Source: Gilliamella sp. Choc4-2 (GTDB lineage: Bacteria; Pseudomonadota; Gammaproteobacteria; Enterobacterales; Orbaceae). Taken from it: 64,000 nucleotides of DNA. Both the position numbers and the translations under genes were made by a program. The stretch is taken from contig NZ_LZHG01000054.1 of the NCBI RefSeq assembly GCF_001690355.1, positions 1-64,000 on the forward strand. Reading direction: 5' to 3'. Shown in pieces: positions 29,891 through 39,351 of this stretch. Each line of letters begins with the position of its first letter. The first letter of the stretch is position 1. The notes beneath the pieces are model-generated. The model was not told the DNA's origin, did no database searches, and saw only the letters and a program-made list of their open reading frames with translations.

Positions 29891-30743
29891 ATGGAAAATA
29901 TGCAGGATATTATTATCGATAAACCGATAAAACGCAGTAAATTAAGGCTAAAATTAGGCAAAGAATATTTTATCTTAAAACGAAAATTTGATTGGTGGCG
30001 ACATCGTAACGCATATTGCACTGTCGACATAAATAATAATACATGTTGTTATTCTCACAAAAAACATCAGTCTGTTTTATTAAGACAACTAAAAGATGTT
30101 GATATGTATTTACAATATAACAAAATCACTAATCTTAGATTAGCAATTGAAAAACTTAATGGTTCAATCATTAAGCCTAATCAACGTTTTTCGATCTGGC
30201 AAAAAGTAGGACGCCCATCCAAAAAACGGGGATTTTTAGAAGGACTATCATTACATAATGGACAGATAGGCAAAGATATTGGTGGAGGATTATGCCAATT
30301 AGGTAATTTGATTTATTGGATTGTATTACACTCCGATCTTACAATCATAGAACGTTGGCGTCATAGTTTTGATGTTTTCCCTGATATCAATCGAACTATT
30401 CCTTTTGCTTGTGGCGCCACCCTATCTTATAACTATGTAGATTTACAGTTAATCAATAAAACCAATAGCACTTACCGGCTTAATCTTTGGCTTGATGATC
30501 AATATTTACATGGCGAATTACTTGCTGATACCCCCCTTAAGTAATCATTATGAAATCCTAGAAACCGATCATCGTATTGAACAACAATGGTGGGGAGGTT
30601 TTACCAGACATAATAAAATATGGCAACGTAAAACACATTTAATTGATAACCATGTTGAAGAAAAGCTCATCAGCGAAAACCACGCAATTATGATGTATAC
30701 CCCATTTATAGCAAATAATGAAGACGAATTGAAAAAGCAATAG
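29891..30743 (+). pseudogene. vanW-family gene, frameshifted at a C6 tract
   Basis: The first frame (29891-30544, 217 residues) carries the VanW core: KPNQRFSIWQKVGRPSKKRGFLEG, GGGLCQLGNLIYW, RHSFDVFPD. It stops after LLADTPLK. The family's C-terminal part continues in another frame to 30743 (SNHYEILETDHRIEQQWWGG.. and ENHAIMMYTPF). The break falls at CCCCCC (30531-30536): with five C the two parts join as ADTPLSNHYEILE. VanW proteins have no settled function. The start may be ATG 29900, which has the better-spaced GGGA site. It could be a true pseudogene, a phase-variable gene or a sequence error. Confidence 0.85.
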
Positions 30744-30864
30744 TCATTCTGATAACAGATAGTCACTAACTATCTAAGTGATAGTTTGAGAGCTATACTA
30801 ATAGCCCGTATACTCATGAAATAAAGTAGTTAATAATACCTAATATATGAAAGGAGCAAATTTC

Positions 30865-31491
30865 ATGGCTTATACTTTACCTCCATTACCTTATGCTTAT
30901 GATGCATTAGAACCTTATATTGATTCTGAAACTATGCATCTGCATCACGATAAACATCATCAAACCTATGTGAACAATGCAAATGCCATTCTTGAAACTT
31001 TGCCAGCTGAATTAAAAGAGTTTTGCCCCAGCACTTTGTTAAAAAATTTAGATAAAGTACCTGCTGACAAAATCACAGGTATTAAAAATAACGTAGGTGG
31101 TCATGTTAATCACACTCTTTTCTGGGAACTATTAAAAGTTGGTACTGAACTAAAAGGCGACCTAAAAGCGGTCATCGAAAAAGATTTTGGTTCAGTTGAT
31201 GCATTTAAAGAAAAATTTGCAGCAGCGGCAGCAACTCGATTTGGTTCAGGTTGGGCTTGGTTAGTATTACAAAATGGTAAACTTGAAGTTGTTTCTACAG
31301 CCAATCAAGATTCACCGATAATGGGCGAAAAATTTGCTGGTGTTTCTGGTACGCCGATTTTAACACTAGATGTTTGGGAACATGCTTATTATTTGAAATA
31401 TCAAAACCGCCGTGTTGATTACATTGGTGCATTTTGGAATGTAGTTAACTGGGATAAAGTTGCTGAGCTATACGCTGAAGCCAAAAAATAA
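30865..31491 (+). CDS. sodA: Superoxide dismutase [Mn]
   Basis: 208 residues, Fe/Mn-SOD family. Metal ligands are His27 (MHLHHDKHH), a second histidine in [10 protein letters not shown], and Asp and His in [20 protein letters not shown] is typical of the manganese type. It removes superoxide in the cytoplasm. ATG 30865 has an AAAGGAG site 8 bases upstream and gives the family start [17 protein letters not shown]. An upstream in-frame ATG at 30847 is less likely. Confidence 0.95.
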   Translation: MAYTLPPLPYAYDALEPYIDSETMHLHHDKHHQTYVNNANAILETLPAELKEFCPSTLLKNLDKVPADKITGIKNNVGGHVNHTLFWELLKVGTELKGDLKAVIEKDFGSVDAFKEKFAAAAATRFGSGWAWLVLQNGKLEVVSTANQDSPIMGEKFAGVSGTPILTLDVWEHAYYLKYQNRRVDYIGAFWNVVNWDKVAELYAEAKK

Positions 31492-31526
31492 CTTGATTGT
31501 ACTCATATTCTTTTCACCTTAAAAAG

Positions 31527-31550
31527 TGGCGCCTAGTGCGCCATCTTTTC
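31527..31550 (+). terminator. Terminator after sodA
   Basis: A 6-bp GC-rich stem TGGCGC/GCGCCA (31527-31532 with 31538-31543) is followed by a T-rich run. Confidence 0.8.
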
Positions 31551-31680
31551 TTTTCGAGCAATGCTTTATTTACTGAGTCAAAGTCAAAAATAGTAATTGG
31601 CAATTGCTAAATTATGCCCAAATCCGCTACAATGGACGCTTGTTTAATAAATCATAAAACAGAGCAACTCCATTTAAATC

Positions 31681-32779
31681 ATGTTTGAAATTAATCCAGT
31701 TAAATCAAAGATAGCAGAACTTACCGAACGCACAGCCGTGATTCGGGGGTATCTTTGACTATGATCTAAAAAAAGAACGGCTCGAAGAAGTCAATGCCGA
31801 GCTAGAGCAATCCGAAGTATGGGCCGATCCAGAAAAAGCACAAGCGTTAGGTAAAGAACGCGTTGCACTTGATGAAATAATCAATACCATTCATTCATTA
31901 ACTCAAGGTCTTGACGATGTTGAAGGCTTGCTTGAACTTGCTATTGAAGCTGAAGATCAAGATACTTTCGATGAAACTAATTTTGAACTTGAACAGTTAG
32001 AGAAAAAACTGGCTGAACTTGAATTCCGACGAATGTTTTCTGGTAAATATGATAGTGCAGATTGTTATTTAGATATCCAATCAGGCTCAGGGGGAACTGA
32101 AGCACAAGATTGGGCAGAAATGTTACTTAGGATGTATTTACGCTGGGCTGAATCAAAAGGTTTTGCAACTGAAGTGATGGAAGTATCGGATGGTGATGTT
32201 GCTGGTATCAAATCGGCAACGATTAAAGTATCGGGTGATTATGCTTACGGTTGGTTACGCACAGAAACTGGAGTACACCGCCTAGTTCGCAAAAGTCCAT
32301 TTGACTCAGGCAATCGACGCCATACCTCGTTTGCTTCTGTATTTGTTTATCCTGAAATTGATGATGATATTGATATCGACATTAACCCTGCCGATCTCCG
32401 TATCGATGTATACCGTGCGTCAGGTGCTGGTGGTCAACATGTAAATAAAACTGAGTCTGCTGTACGAATCACTCATATTCCTACGGGTATTGTTACTCAA
32501 TGTCAAAATAACCGTTCACAACACAGCAATAAAGATCAAGCAATGAAACAGTTAAAAGCAAAACTGTATGAGCTTGAGATGCAAAAAAAGAATGCTGAAA
32601 AACAACAAATGGAAGAGACTAAATCTGACATTGGTTGGGGGAGCCAAATTCGCTCTTACGTACTTGATGATTCGCGTATCAAGGATTTGCGTACTGGCGT
32701 TGAAACTCGTAATACACAGGCCGTATTAGATGGCGATTTAGATCAATTTATTGAAGAAAGCTTAAAAGCAGGTTTATAA
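31681..32779 (+). CDS. prfB: Peptide chain release factor 2, with programmed +1 frameshift
   Basis: Translation begins at ATG 31681 and meets TGA at 31756-31758 after 25 codons. A +1 shift at CTT-TGA-C continues at GAC 31757 for 340 more codons, giving 365 residues as in E. coli RF2. The GGGGG just before (31745-31749) is the internal Shine-Dalgarno-like stimulator. RF2 reads UGA and UAA. The recognition tripeptide is SPF, and the GGQ motif is in [13 protein letters not shown]. The residue matching E. coli position 246 is alanine (YRASGAGGQ), the more active form, not the K-12 threonine. It forms an operon with lysS. Confidence 0.96.
31745..31758 (+). promoter_or_regulatory. RF2 autoregulatory +1 frameshift site
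   Basis: GGGGG-TAT-CTT-TGA-C has the classic layout, with the pseudo-Shine-Dalgarno three bases before CTT and UGA as the in-frame stop. Low RF2 stalls at UGA and promotes the shift, so RF2 controls its own synthesis. Confidence 0.95.
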
Positions 32780-32809
32780 ACCGCTTGGTTATAAATAAAA
32801 GGTAAAACT

Positions 32810-34327
32810 ATGTCAACAGAGCAGCAAGATCAACAAAACCAAATTGAAGAGTTAAATAATGAACTAAAAGTACGTCGCGAAAAGCTCGCTCATCTTCGCG
32901 AACAAGGTATTGCTTTTCCTAATGATTTTCGCCGTGATGCGATTTCTAGTGATCTCCATAAACAATATGGCGATAAAACTAACGAAGAACTGATTGAAAA
33001 GAAAATTATTGTAACTGTGGCTGGCCGTATGATGATGCGTCGTATTATGGGTAAAGCCTCGTTTGTTTCTCTACAAGATGTTGCTGGACAAATCCAACTT
33101 TATGTTACTCGTGATGATCTCCCTGAAGGTTTTTATAACGAGCAATTTAAAAAATGGGATTTGGGCGATATTGTCGGCGCTAAAGGTTACCTATTTAAGA
33201 CTAAAACTGGTGAGCTTTCTATTCACTGTGAAGAAATTTGTTTATTAACTAAAGCTCTTCGCCCATTACCTGATAAGTTTCATGGACTTGCCGATCAAGA
33301 AATGCGTTACCGTCAACGTTACTTGGATCTTATCACAAATCAAGAGTCAAGAGAGACTTTTAAAGCGCGTTCCAAAGTTGTCAGTGAAATCCGCAACTTT
33401 ATGATTGAAAACCACTTTATGGAAGTCGAAACGCCAATGATGCAGGTAATTCCGGGTGGTGCATCAGCTAAACCATTTATTACGCATCACAATGCGCTTG
33501 ATTTAGATATGTATATGCGTATTGCGCCAGAACTTTATCTAAAACGATTAGTTGTAGGTGGCTTTGAGCGGGTATTTGAAATTAATCGCAACTTCCGAAA
33601 TGAAGGCGTATCACCAAGACATAATCCAGAATTTACCATGATGGAAATGTATATGGCTTATGCTGATTACAAAGATCTGATCGTATTAACAGAAACATTA
33701 TTCCGTCGTTTAGCTATTACGGTAACAGGTGATGCTGTTGTGCAATATGGTGAACATACGTTTGATTTTGGTAAACCATTTATCAAAATGACCATGCGTG
33801 AAGCCATTTGCCATTACCGCCCTGAAACCAATAATACTGATCTAGATGACTTTGATAAAGCTTGTGCCATAGCACAATCAATTGGCATTAAAATTGAAAA
33901 AGGTTGGGGACTTGGTCGTGTTGTGACTGAAATTTTTGAAGAAGTGGCTGAATCGAACTTAATTCAACCAACTTTTATTACCGAATACCCAGCAGAAGTA
34001 TCACCGCTTGCTCGCCGTAACGACGAAAACCCATTTGTAACAGACCGATTCGAGTTTTTTATTGGTGGTCGTGAAATTGGCAATGGATTCTCAGAACTTA
34101 ACGATGCTGAAGATCAAGCTCAACGCTTTGCTGATCAAGTATCACAAAAAGATGCGGGTGATGATGAAGCGATGTTTTATGATGAAGATTATATTACAGC
34201 GCTGGAGCACGGTTTACCGCCTACAGCAGGACTTGGGATTGGTATTGACCGTACGGTGATGCTATTTACCAACAGCCATACAATTCGTGACGTAATTTTA
34301 TTCCCAACCATGCGTCCAATCAAATAA
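32810..34327 (+). CDS. lysS: Lysyl-tRNA synthetase, class II
   Basis: 505 residues, as in E. coli LysS. The N-terminal OB-fold anticodon-binding domain (about 60-150) precedes the class II catalytic core: motif 1 near [19 protein letters not shown], motif 2 [26 protein letters not shown] and motif 3 [13 protein letters not shown]. It charges tRNA-Lys. It lies 30 bases after prfB with an AAAGG ribosome site and is followed by a terminator. Confidence 0.97.
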   Translation: MSTEQQDQQNQIEELNNELKVRREKLAHLREQGIAFPNDFRRDAISSDLHKQYGDKTNEELIEKKIIVTVAGRMMMRRIMGKASFVSLQDVAGQIQLYVTRDDLPEGFYNEQFKKWDLGDIVGAKGYLFKTKTGELSIHCEEICLLTKALRPLPDKFHGLADQEMRYRQRYLDLITNQESRETFKARSKVVSEIRNFMIENHFMEVETPMMQVIPGGASAKPFITHHNALDLDMYMRIAPELYLKRLVVGGFERVFEINRNFRNEGVSPRHNPEFTMMEMYMAYADYKDLIVLTETLFRRLAITVTGDAVVQYGEHTFDFGKPFIKMTMREAICHYRPETNNTDLDDFDKACAIAQSIGIKIEKGWGLGRVVTEIFEEVAESNLIQPTFITEYPAEVSPLARRNDENPFVTDRFEFFIGGREIGNGFSELNDAEDQAQRFADQVSQKDAGDDEAMFYDEDYITALEHGLPPTAGLGIGIDRTVMLFTNSHTIRDVILFPTMRPIK

Positions 34328-34341
34328 AACGGTTTATCATT

Positions 34342-34375
34342 AAAAACACACTTATTTTTTGATAAGTGTGTTTTT
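34342..34375. terminator. Terminator after lysS
   Basis: A perfect 14-bp stem (34342-34355 with 34362-34375) has an A-rich upstream and a T-rich downstream flank. It ends the prfB-lysS operon and could work in both directions. Confidence 0.88.
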
Positions 34376-34802
34376 ATACTGAAACGCATGTTTTACTGAA
34401 AGTTTTTAACAACAATTTGTATCGTAACCAATAAAAAACATACTAATTCATTTTACTTACTAATAGCCCATCTAGATTATTTATTGTTTAATACCCAGTT
34501 ATCCAACATCAGCTTTAATGATTAACAAATAACATTGTAAGTTATTACTTACATACTTAGTAAGTACATATACCATCATAAATGGCAAAAAACACTATAT
34601 AAGTTAATATTAAAAAGAAAACAATATTGCTAAAATTAGTTTATTGCATGTGAGAATAATCACAAAATAAAAAAGTGAGTAGTTATTCACTTTTATCTAT
34701 TAATTTAAGATATCAAGCAATGCACAATGTATCAATAAATTAATCATGACATATCATAAAGAATCGTTGACTATCAATATAGCCAACGAAATATGAGTGA
34801 AT
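34376..34802. other. Gap between lysS and uraA
   Basis: Very AT-rich 427 bases between two gene ends (lysS rightward, uraA leftward). I see no open frame with coding character, RNA gene or further strong hairpin. Confidence 0.5.
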
Positions 34803-36071
34803 TTAGTGGCTATCAATCGATTTGACTTGATGTGGCAAGATAAGATTTAACACAATAGCTAAAATACCACACAAACTAATACCTTGCAGTGTATAAGAGC
34901 CAAAATCAAAGATCATCCCTCCAATACCAAAAACTAAAACTAATGAAACAATACACATATTACGCGGTACAGATAGATCGACTTTATGTTTCACTAAGAT
35001 ATTAATGCCCACAGATGCAATAGAACCAAACAGTAACACCATAATCCCACCCATTACTACAGTTGGAATTGAACTTAAAAATGCACCAATTTTTCCGATA
35101 AAAGACATTAAAATTGCCCAAAAAGCTGCCCATGTCATTACTCGAGTTTTGAAATTGCGAGTTAGCGTTACTGCACCAATCACTTCTGCATAAGTAATAC
35201 ACGGTGGTCCACCAAAAAATCCTGCCATCGAAGTTGCTAGCCCATCACCAAGTAATGTACGCTGTAAACCAGGATCGCGTGTATAGTCTTTACCTGTTAC
35301 GGCGCTAATAGCCATAATATCGCCAACATGTTCAATGGTTGGCGCAATGACAATTGGGATCATATACAAAATGGCTTGCCAGTGAAATTCAGGAAAAGTG
35401 AAATCGGGAACTTTAAACCATGGTGCGTCAATAATTGGCTGGAAATTGACAATACCAAACATGCAAGAGAGCGTATAACCAACTACAATACCCGAAATAA
35501 TAGGTAATAATTTTAAAAAACCTTTTGTCCAAATGGCAACCACTAAAGTTGTTAATAATGATACCATTGAAATAATAATCAATTGATAATTTTCAGCTTG
35601 CAGTCCACTGTTTTTACCCATTGCCATACCTATAGTAACAGGCGCCAATGATAAACCAATAACCATAATAATTGGTCCAGTTACAACTGGCGGTAAGATA
35701 CTATCAATAACATGTTTACCATTTATTTTTACTAAAAAAGAAAAAAACATAAATACAAATCCCGCAGCTATTAAACCGCCTAAAGTAGCAGGAATCCCCC
35801 ATTGAGCAACACCAAATGAGATAGGAGCAATAAAAGCAAATGACGAAGCTAAAAATACAGGAACTTTACCTTTAGTTGTCAATTGAAATAATAAAGTACC
35901 TACTCCAGCAGTAAAAAGAGCTACATTCGGGTTTAACCCTGTTAATAGTGGAACTAACACCAATGCACCAAATGCGACAAATAACATTTGCGCTCCAGTA
36001 AAAATATCTTGCCAAGAATGTTTATGCAGTGATGTTATATTTTTTGTTTTATCTGTTGTGATATTGCTCAC
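34803..36071 (-). CDS. uraA: Uracil permease
   Basis: A 422-residue inner-membrane transporter of the NCS2 nucleobase:cation symporter family with about 14 helices (E. coli UraA 429). The signature PIVIAPTIEHVGDIMAIS holds the uracil-binding glutamate. GDGLATSMAGFFGGPPCITYAEV and the preceding SFAFIAPI half-helix are also typical. It imports uracil, which the upstream upp product converts to UMP. A hairpin with a T run separates it from upp. Confidence 0.94.
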   Translation of the reverse strand: MSNITTDKTKNITSLHKHSWQDIFTGAQMLFVAFGALVLVPLLTGLNPNVALFTAGVGTLLFQLTTKGKVPVFLASSFAFIAPISFGVAQWGIPATLGGLIAAGFVFMFFSFLVKINGKHVIDSILPPVVTGPIIMVIGLSLAPVTIGMAMGKNSGLQAENYQLIIISMVSLLTTLVVAIWTKGFLKLLPIISGIVVGYTLSCMFGIVNFQPIIDAPWFKVPDFTFPEFHWQAILYMIPIVIAPTIEHVGDIMAISAVTGKDYTRDPGLQRTLLGDGLATSMAGFFGGPPCITYAEVIGAVTLTRNFKTRVMTWAAFWAILMSFIGKIGAFLSSIPTVVMGGIMVLLFGSIASVGINILVKHKVDLSVPRNMCIVSLVLVFGIGGMIFDFGSYTLQGISLCGILAIVLNLILPHQVKSIDSH

Positions 36072-36127
36072 ATCTCGCCTCTCTTACTTAACGAAATTTA
36101 TTGTATAACTTGCCTGATTAACAGGCA

Positions 36128-36149
36128 TAAAAAAACCGGATTAACCGGT
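36128..36149 (-). terminator. Terminator-like hairpin between upp and uraA
   Basis: On the minus strand, ACCGG-TTAAT-CCGGT is followed by at least five T (36135-36149 on plus coordinates, with the T run at 36128-36134). It sits 15 bases after the upp stop and before uraA, so it probably reduces read-through. The stem is short, so part of the transcription would pass. Confidence 0.65.
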
Positions 36150-36164
36150 CTAAATTTTGAGATT

Positions 36165-36791
36165 TTATTTTGTGCCGAAGATTTTGTCTCCAGCATCACC
36201 CAGTCCAGGTAGTATGTAGCCTTTTTCGTTCAACCTCTCATCAATCGATGCAGTATAAAGTTCAACATCAGGGTGAGCTTGTTCAAGCACTTTAATACCT
36301 TCTGGTGCAGCAACTAAAACTAATACTTTAATATTTTTACAACCTGCTTTTTTAAGCAAATCGATTGTCGCCACCATTGAGCCACCTGTAGCTAACATTG
36401 GATCAACAACTAAAGCCATTCGATCTTCAATATCCGAGGTTAGTTTTTGAAAATAAGGAACAGGTTCTAACGTTTCTTCGTTACGGTAAAAACCAACAAC
36501 GCTAATACGGGCACTTGGCACATGCTCAAGCACACCATCCATCATACCTAAGCCAGCACGCAAAATAGGTACAACCGTAATTTTTTTACCCTTAATACGT
36601 TCTACTTGAACAGGTCCACACCAACCGTCTATTGTTACTGTTTCGGTAGGTAGATCAGCCGTTGCTTCATAAGTTAATAAACTGCCAACTTCGCTGGCAA
36701 GATTACGAAAGTCTTTGGTACTAATATCGTGTTCACGCATTAATCCAATTTTATGACGTACAAGAGGGTGTTTTACTTCAACTATTTTCAT
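36165..36791 (-). CDS. upp: Uracil phosphoribosyltransferase
   Basis: 208 residues, as in E. coli. The PRPP loop is [11 protein letters not shown], and the uracil-binding C-terminus [18 protein letters not shown] is intact. It converts uracil and PRPP to UMP for pyrimidine salvage. It is the first gene of upp-uraA, with a GAGG ribosome site before the ATG. Confidence 0.96.
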   Translation of the reverse strand: MKIVEVKHPLVRHKIGLMREHDISTKDFRNLASEVGSLLTYEATADLPTETVTIDGWCGPVQVERIKGKKITVVPILRAGLGMMDGVLEHVPSARISVVGFYRNEETLEPVPYFQKLTSDIEDRMALVVDPMLATGGSMVATIDLLKKAGCKNIKVLVLVAAPEGIKVLEQAHPDVELYTASIDERLNEKGYILPGLGDAGDKIFGTK

Positions 36792-37039
36792 GGAGGGCCT
36801 CAGTGTTATTTTCTATAATCTGTTAGCTGGTATAAATAACCACTGAGCGGTAATTCTAACATAGTTATCACTTTATGAAAACCTGAAATCAACAGCCTTA
36901 TAGGCAATGTAAATATTGATAAAAAATAAAAATAAAAAAATTTAACGATAAAAATCAGTTTTATTTTCGTTTTTTTTTCATTAAAATAGCCGTCCCAAAT
37001 AATTTATTTCAGTAATTAATTTAAAAAAGGAATATAGGA

Positions 37040-37372
37040 AAGAATTGGTTTATTGATTGTATTACAATAAATTATGCAAATTTTAATGGACGAGCTTGCC
37101 GTGAAGAATATTGGATGTTCTCTTCGATCTATATTGTTCTAATTATTTTGATGATAATTATTGATAATATGATGAAAAATAACCTCGTTTTAACTTTGAG
37201 CTTGACATTGACTTTATTTGTTCCTAATTGCGCAGTTACAGTACGCCGTTTGCATGATGTTGATAAACCGGGTTGGTACTTTTTGACTGCAATACCTTAT
37301 ACGCTATTAAAGCTTATGTGTACCGATTCAACTCTTGGTCCTAACCAATATGGCGAAAACCTGATTGGTTAA
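37040..37372 (+). pseudogene. DUF805 membrane-protein gene with lost start codon
   Basis: The frame from 37043 reads NWFIDCITINYANFNGRACR, then EEYW, two hydrophobic helices, VTVRRLHDVDKPGWYF and GPNQYGENLIG, stopping at 37372. This is a full-length DUF805 protein (usually M-N-W...GRASRKEYW...SVRRLHD...GWW). An AAAAAAGGAATATAGGAA ribosome site is in place, but the codon before Asn is AAG (37040-37042), where ATG is expected. Loss of one T (AAATGAATTGG to AAAGAATTGG) would explain it. The first in-frame ATG, 37115, lies after the conserved N-terminus. Rare initiation at ATT or ATA cannot be excluded. Confidence 0.7.
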
Positions 37373-37597
37373 AGAAGGGAACACAATGCCAATGGCATTA
37401 CTTTTAGCGTTAGGCAGCATATCGGGAGCTTTATTGGGAATATATCCTAGCTTATCTATTGCGGCTGAAATTTGTAATTGAAGTGGTTTTGATACAAGAT
37501 TGGGATCACGTAAGAAACGACTCACAGTCATTTTACTAATCCCGATTAGATTTGCAATTTCCTGCAAACTTGTTCGACGTCTTTTATTATTACTCAT
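37328..37597 (-). pseudogene. gntR-like LacI-family regulator, truncated
   Basis: The N-terminal 75 or so residues match E. coli GntR (about 330 residues): a LacI-type helix-turn-helix with the hinge (LQEIANLIGISKMTVSRFL, KLGYIPNKAPDMLPNA, AIGIVFPSLTNQVFA). The sugar-binding domain is missing. Similarity ends near 37375, exactly where the convergent DUF805 gene ends, so a deletion or insertion joined them. The ATG at 37597 overlaps the ung stop as ATGA, showing former coupling to ung. It could still encode a DNA-binding stub. Confidence 0.8.
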
Positions 37598-38283
37598 GTT
37601 TGTTTTTCCGATAGTCTTGGTTGCCAATCTATTGCTTTTTTACCTTGTTGCATAATAAGATCATTCGCTTTGGAAAAGTGCTTACAGCCAAAAAATCCAC
37701 GATGAGCTGATAACGGTGATGGATGCACCGATGTTAATACATGATGTTTTTGGCGATTAATAAACTGCCCTTTTTTTTGTGCAGGAGATCCCCACAATAA
37801 AAAAACCACACCTTCAAGATACTCATCGATTGCCGCTATCACATTATCAGTAAAAGTTTCCCAACCTATTTTTGCATGAGAATGCGCTTGCCCCGCTTCA
37901 ACAGTCAACACATTATTTAATAGTAATACACCTTGAGCAGCCCAAGAAGCTAAATAGCCATGAGAAGGAATTGTAAAACCATCAATATCGGTTGCCAGTT
38001 CTTTATAAATATTAACTAACGATGGTGGTGTCTTAACTCCGGGTAAAACAGAAAAAGAAAGACCGTGAGCTTGATTAGGACCATGATAAGGATCTTGCCC
38101 TAAAATCACCGCTTTGATTTGATCAAACGGTGTAAAACGAAATGCATTAAACACATCATGCTGTGGTGGGTACACAATCTTACCATTAGTACGTTCAGAT
38201 GCTACAAATTGCATTATATTCTGAAAATAGGGCTTTTCTTTTTCATTGCCTATAACATCATGCCATGTTAATTGATTACTCAT
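37594..38283 (-). CDS. ung: Uracil-DNA glycosylase
   Basis: 229 residues, as in E. coli Ung. Catalytic motifs are [17 protein letters not shown] (the water-activating Asp) and [21 protein letters not shown] (catalytic His and the Leu that inserts into DNA). It removes uracil from DNA to start base-excision repair. It is divergent from grcA, as in E. coli. Confidence 0.97.
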   Translation of the reverse strand: MSNQLTWHDVIGNEKEKPYFQNIMQFVASERTNGKIVYPPQHDVFNAFRFTPFDQIKAVILGQDPYHGPNQAHGLSFSVLPGVKTPPSLVNIYKELATDIDGFTIPSHGYLASWAAQGVLLLNNVLTVEAGQAHSHAKIGWETFTDNVIAAIDEYLEGVVFLLWGSPAQKKGQFINRQKHHVLTSVHPSPLSAHRGFFGCKHFSKANDLIMQQGKKAIDWQPRLSEKQT

Positions 38284-38636
38284 ACAATACCTATATTATT
38301 ATTTCATATGACTCAACAACATTATTTGCTGATTAAATAATTATACCTAAAAAAAATAATAAACCTAATGTTAATCAGCTTGGCTTTCGCTAAACCAATA
38401 TTCTTAAATGTTTACTTAGATATAAAATGGAAACTGATTATTCAAACTTTCAATGTTTAACTGATATTTTTATAATATTTTAGGGCTCCTATCGACATTG
38501 TACTAAATAAAATATTTGGTTAAGTTCTTTTAATTTTAAATAAAGTGATAAATTCAAAATAATTAATATAAATAACTTTTATAGCCATAACTAAAATAGC
38601 AATCAAAGGTATTGATTATTGAATTGATAGTTTTTT
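38284..38636. other. Divergent control region between ung and grcA
   Basis: 353 AT-rich bases with no coding frame that I trust. It must hold the ung promoter (leftward) and upstream elements for grcA. A partial TTGATTATTGAATTGAT pattern at 38612-38628 resembles half FNR sites but does not form a proper dyad. Confidence 0.4.
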
Positions 38637-38650
38637 TTGACTTTAATCAA
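38637..38650 (+). promoter_or_regulatory. FNR box upstream of grcA
   Basis: TTGAC-TTTA-ATCAA matches the FNR consensus TTGAT-N4-ATCAA at nine of ten positions. With a -10 element near TTAATA (38674-38679), its centre would sit close to -41.5, the activating position. grcA is FNR-activated in E. coli, which supports the reading. Confidence 0.8.
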
Positions 38651-38715
38651 ATTTTGAAAGTGCTATATTATCCTTAATAATTTTAGGGTAATAAAACCCC
38701 GTAGGAGGGCTCAAA

Positions 38716-39099
38716 ATGATTACAGGTATTCAAATTACTAAAGCTGACAATGCTGCATTACTTAATTCTTTTTGGTTATTAGATGACTCAACAAAAGAAG
38801 CTCGTTGTGTAGCCGCTAAATCAGTTTATAAAGAAGATCAGGTTATTCCAACAGCTGAATTGGGTCAATTCGAATATCGTGAGATTCCATTAGATGTAGC
38901 ACCAACAATCAAAGTTGAAGGTGGTCAACATTTAAATGTAAACGTTCTTCGACGCGAAACTTTAGAAGATGCTGTTCAACATCCTGAAAAATACCCACAA
39001 TTAACCATTCGAGTTTCTGGTTATGCAGTTCGCTTTAACTCGTTAACTGCTGAACAACAACGTGATGTTATCGCACGTACATTTACGACAAAAATGTAA
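38716..39099 (+). CDS. grcA: Autonomous glycyl radical cofactor GrcA
   Basis: 127 residues, as in E. coli GrcA (YfiD). The C-terminal half matches the glycyl-radical domain of pyruvate formate-lyase; the radical glycine is in [12 protein letters not shown] (Gly102). It replaces the damaged C-terminus of oxygen-cleaved PflB and restores activity. A strong AGGAGG ribosome site and an FNR box precede it. Confidence 0.96.
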   Translation: MITGIQITKADNAALLNSFWLLDDSTKEARCVAAKSVYKEDQVIPTAELGQFEYREIPLDVAPTIKVEGGQHLNVNVLRRETLEDAVQHPEKYPQLTIRVSGYAVRFNSLTAEQQRDVIARTFTTKM

Positions 39100-39119
39100 T
39101 TTGTATACTAATAATTTTA

Positions 39120-39151
39120 TTCGAACACTCTGTTTTTTCTGAGTGTTCGAA
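39120..39151. terminator. Hairpin after grcA
   Basis: A perfect 11-bp stem TTCGAACACTC/GAGTGTTCGAA (39120-39130 with 39141-39151) lies 20 bases after the stop. The following T run is weak (AAGTATTGTTTT), so termination may be partial. Confidence 0.65.
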
Positions 39152-39302
39152 AGTATTGTTTTGATGTCATATTAATTTTTAATTCATCCTTTTCATTTTC
39201 TTTTCACTTAATAGGTTGTATATATTTTTATACTTTGAATCATTTCTCTTTTTAATGCATCTAATTATGTAAGGAAAATAATTTTTACCTTATCTAGTGA
39301 TA

Positions 39303-39336
39303 ATAAAAAGCGAGATTGATAATACCTATCTCGCTT
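39303..39336 (-). terminator. Terminator of dnaKJ
   Basis: On the minus strand a 9-bp stem AAGCGAGAT/ATCTCGCTT (39308-39316 with 39328-39336) runs into TTTTTATT. It lies just after the dnaJ stop. Confidence 0.8.
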
Positions 39337-39351
39337 AATTAATTTTTTATA

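Noticed and set aside
30525..30545. Programmed -1 frameshifting in vanW
   Set aside because: In zero frame the codons are ACC-CCC-CTT, and after a -1 slip the A-site would re-pair poorly. A simple C indel explains the break better.
37115..37372. Reading the DUF805 frame as a normal gene starting at ATG 37115
   Set aside because: That start falls after the conserved NWF..GRACREEYW segment and has no ribosome site, so it would make a headless protein.
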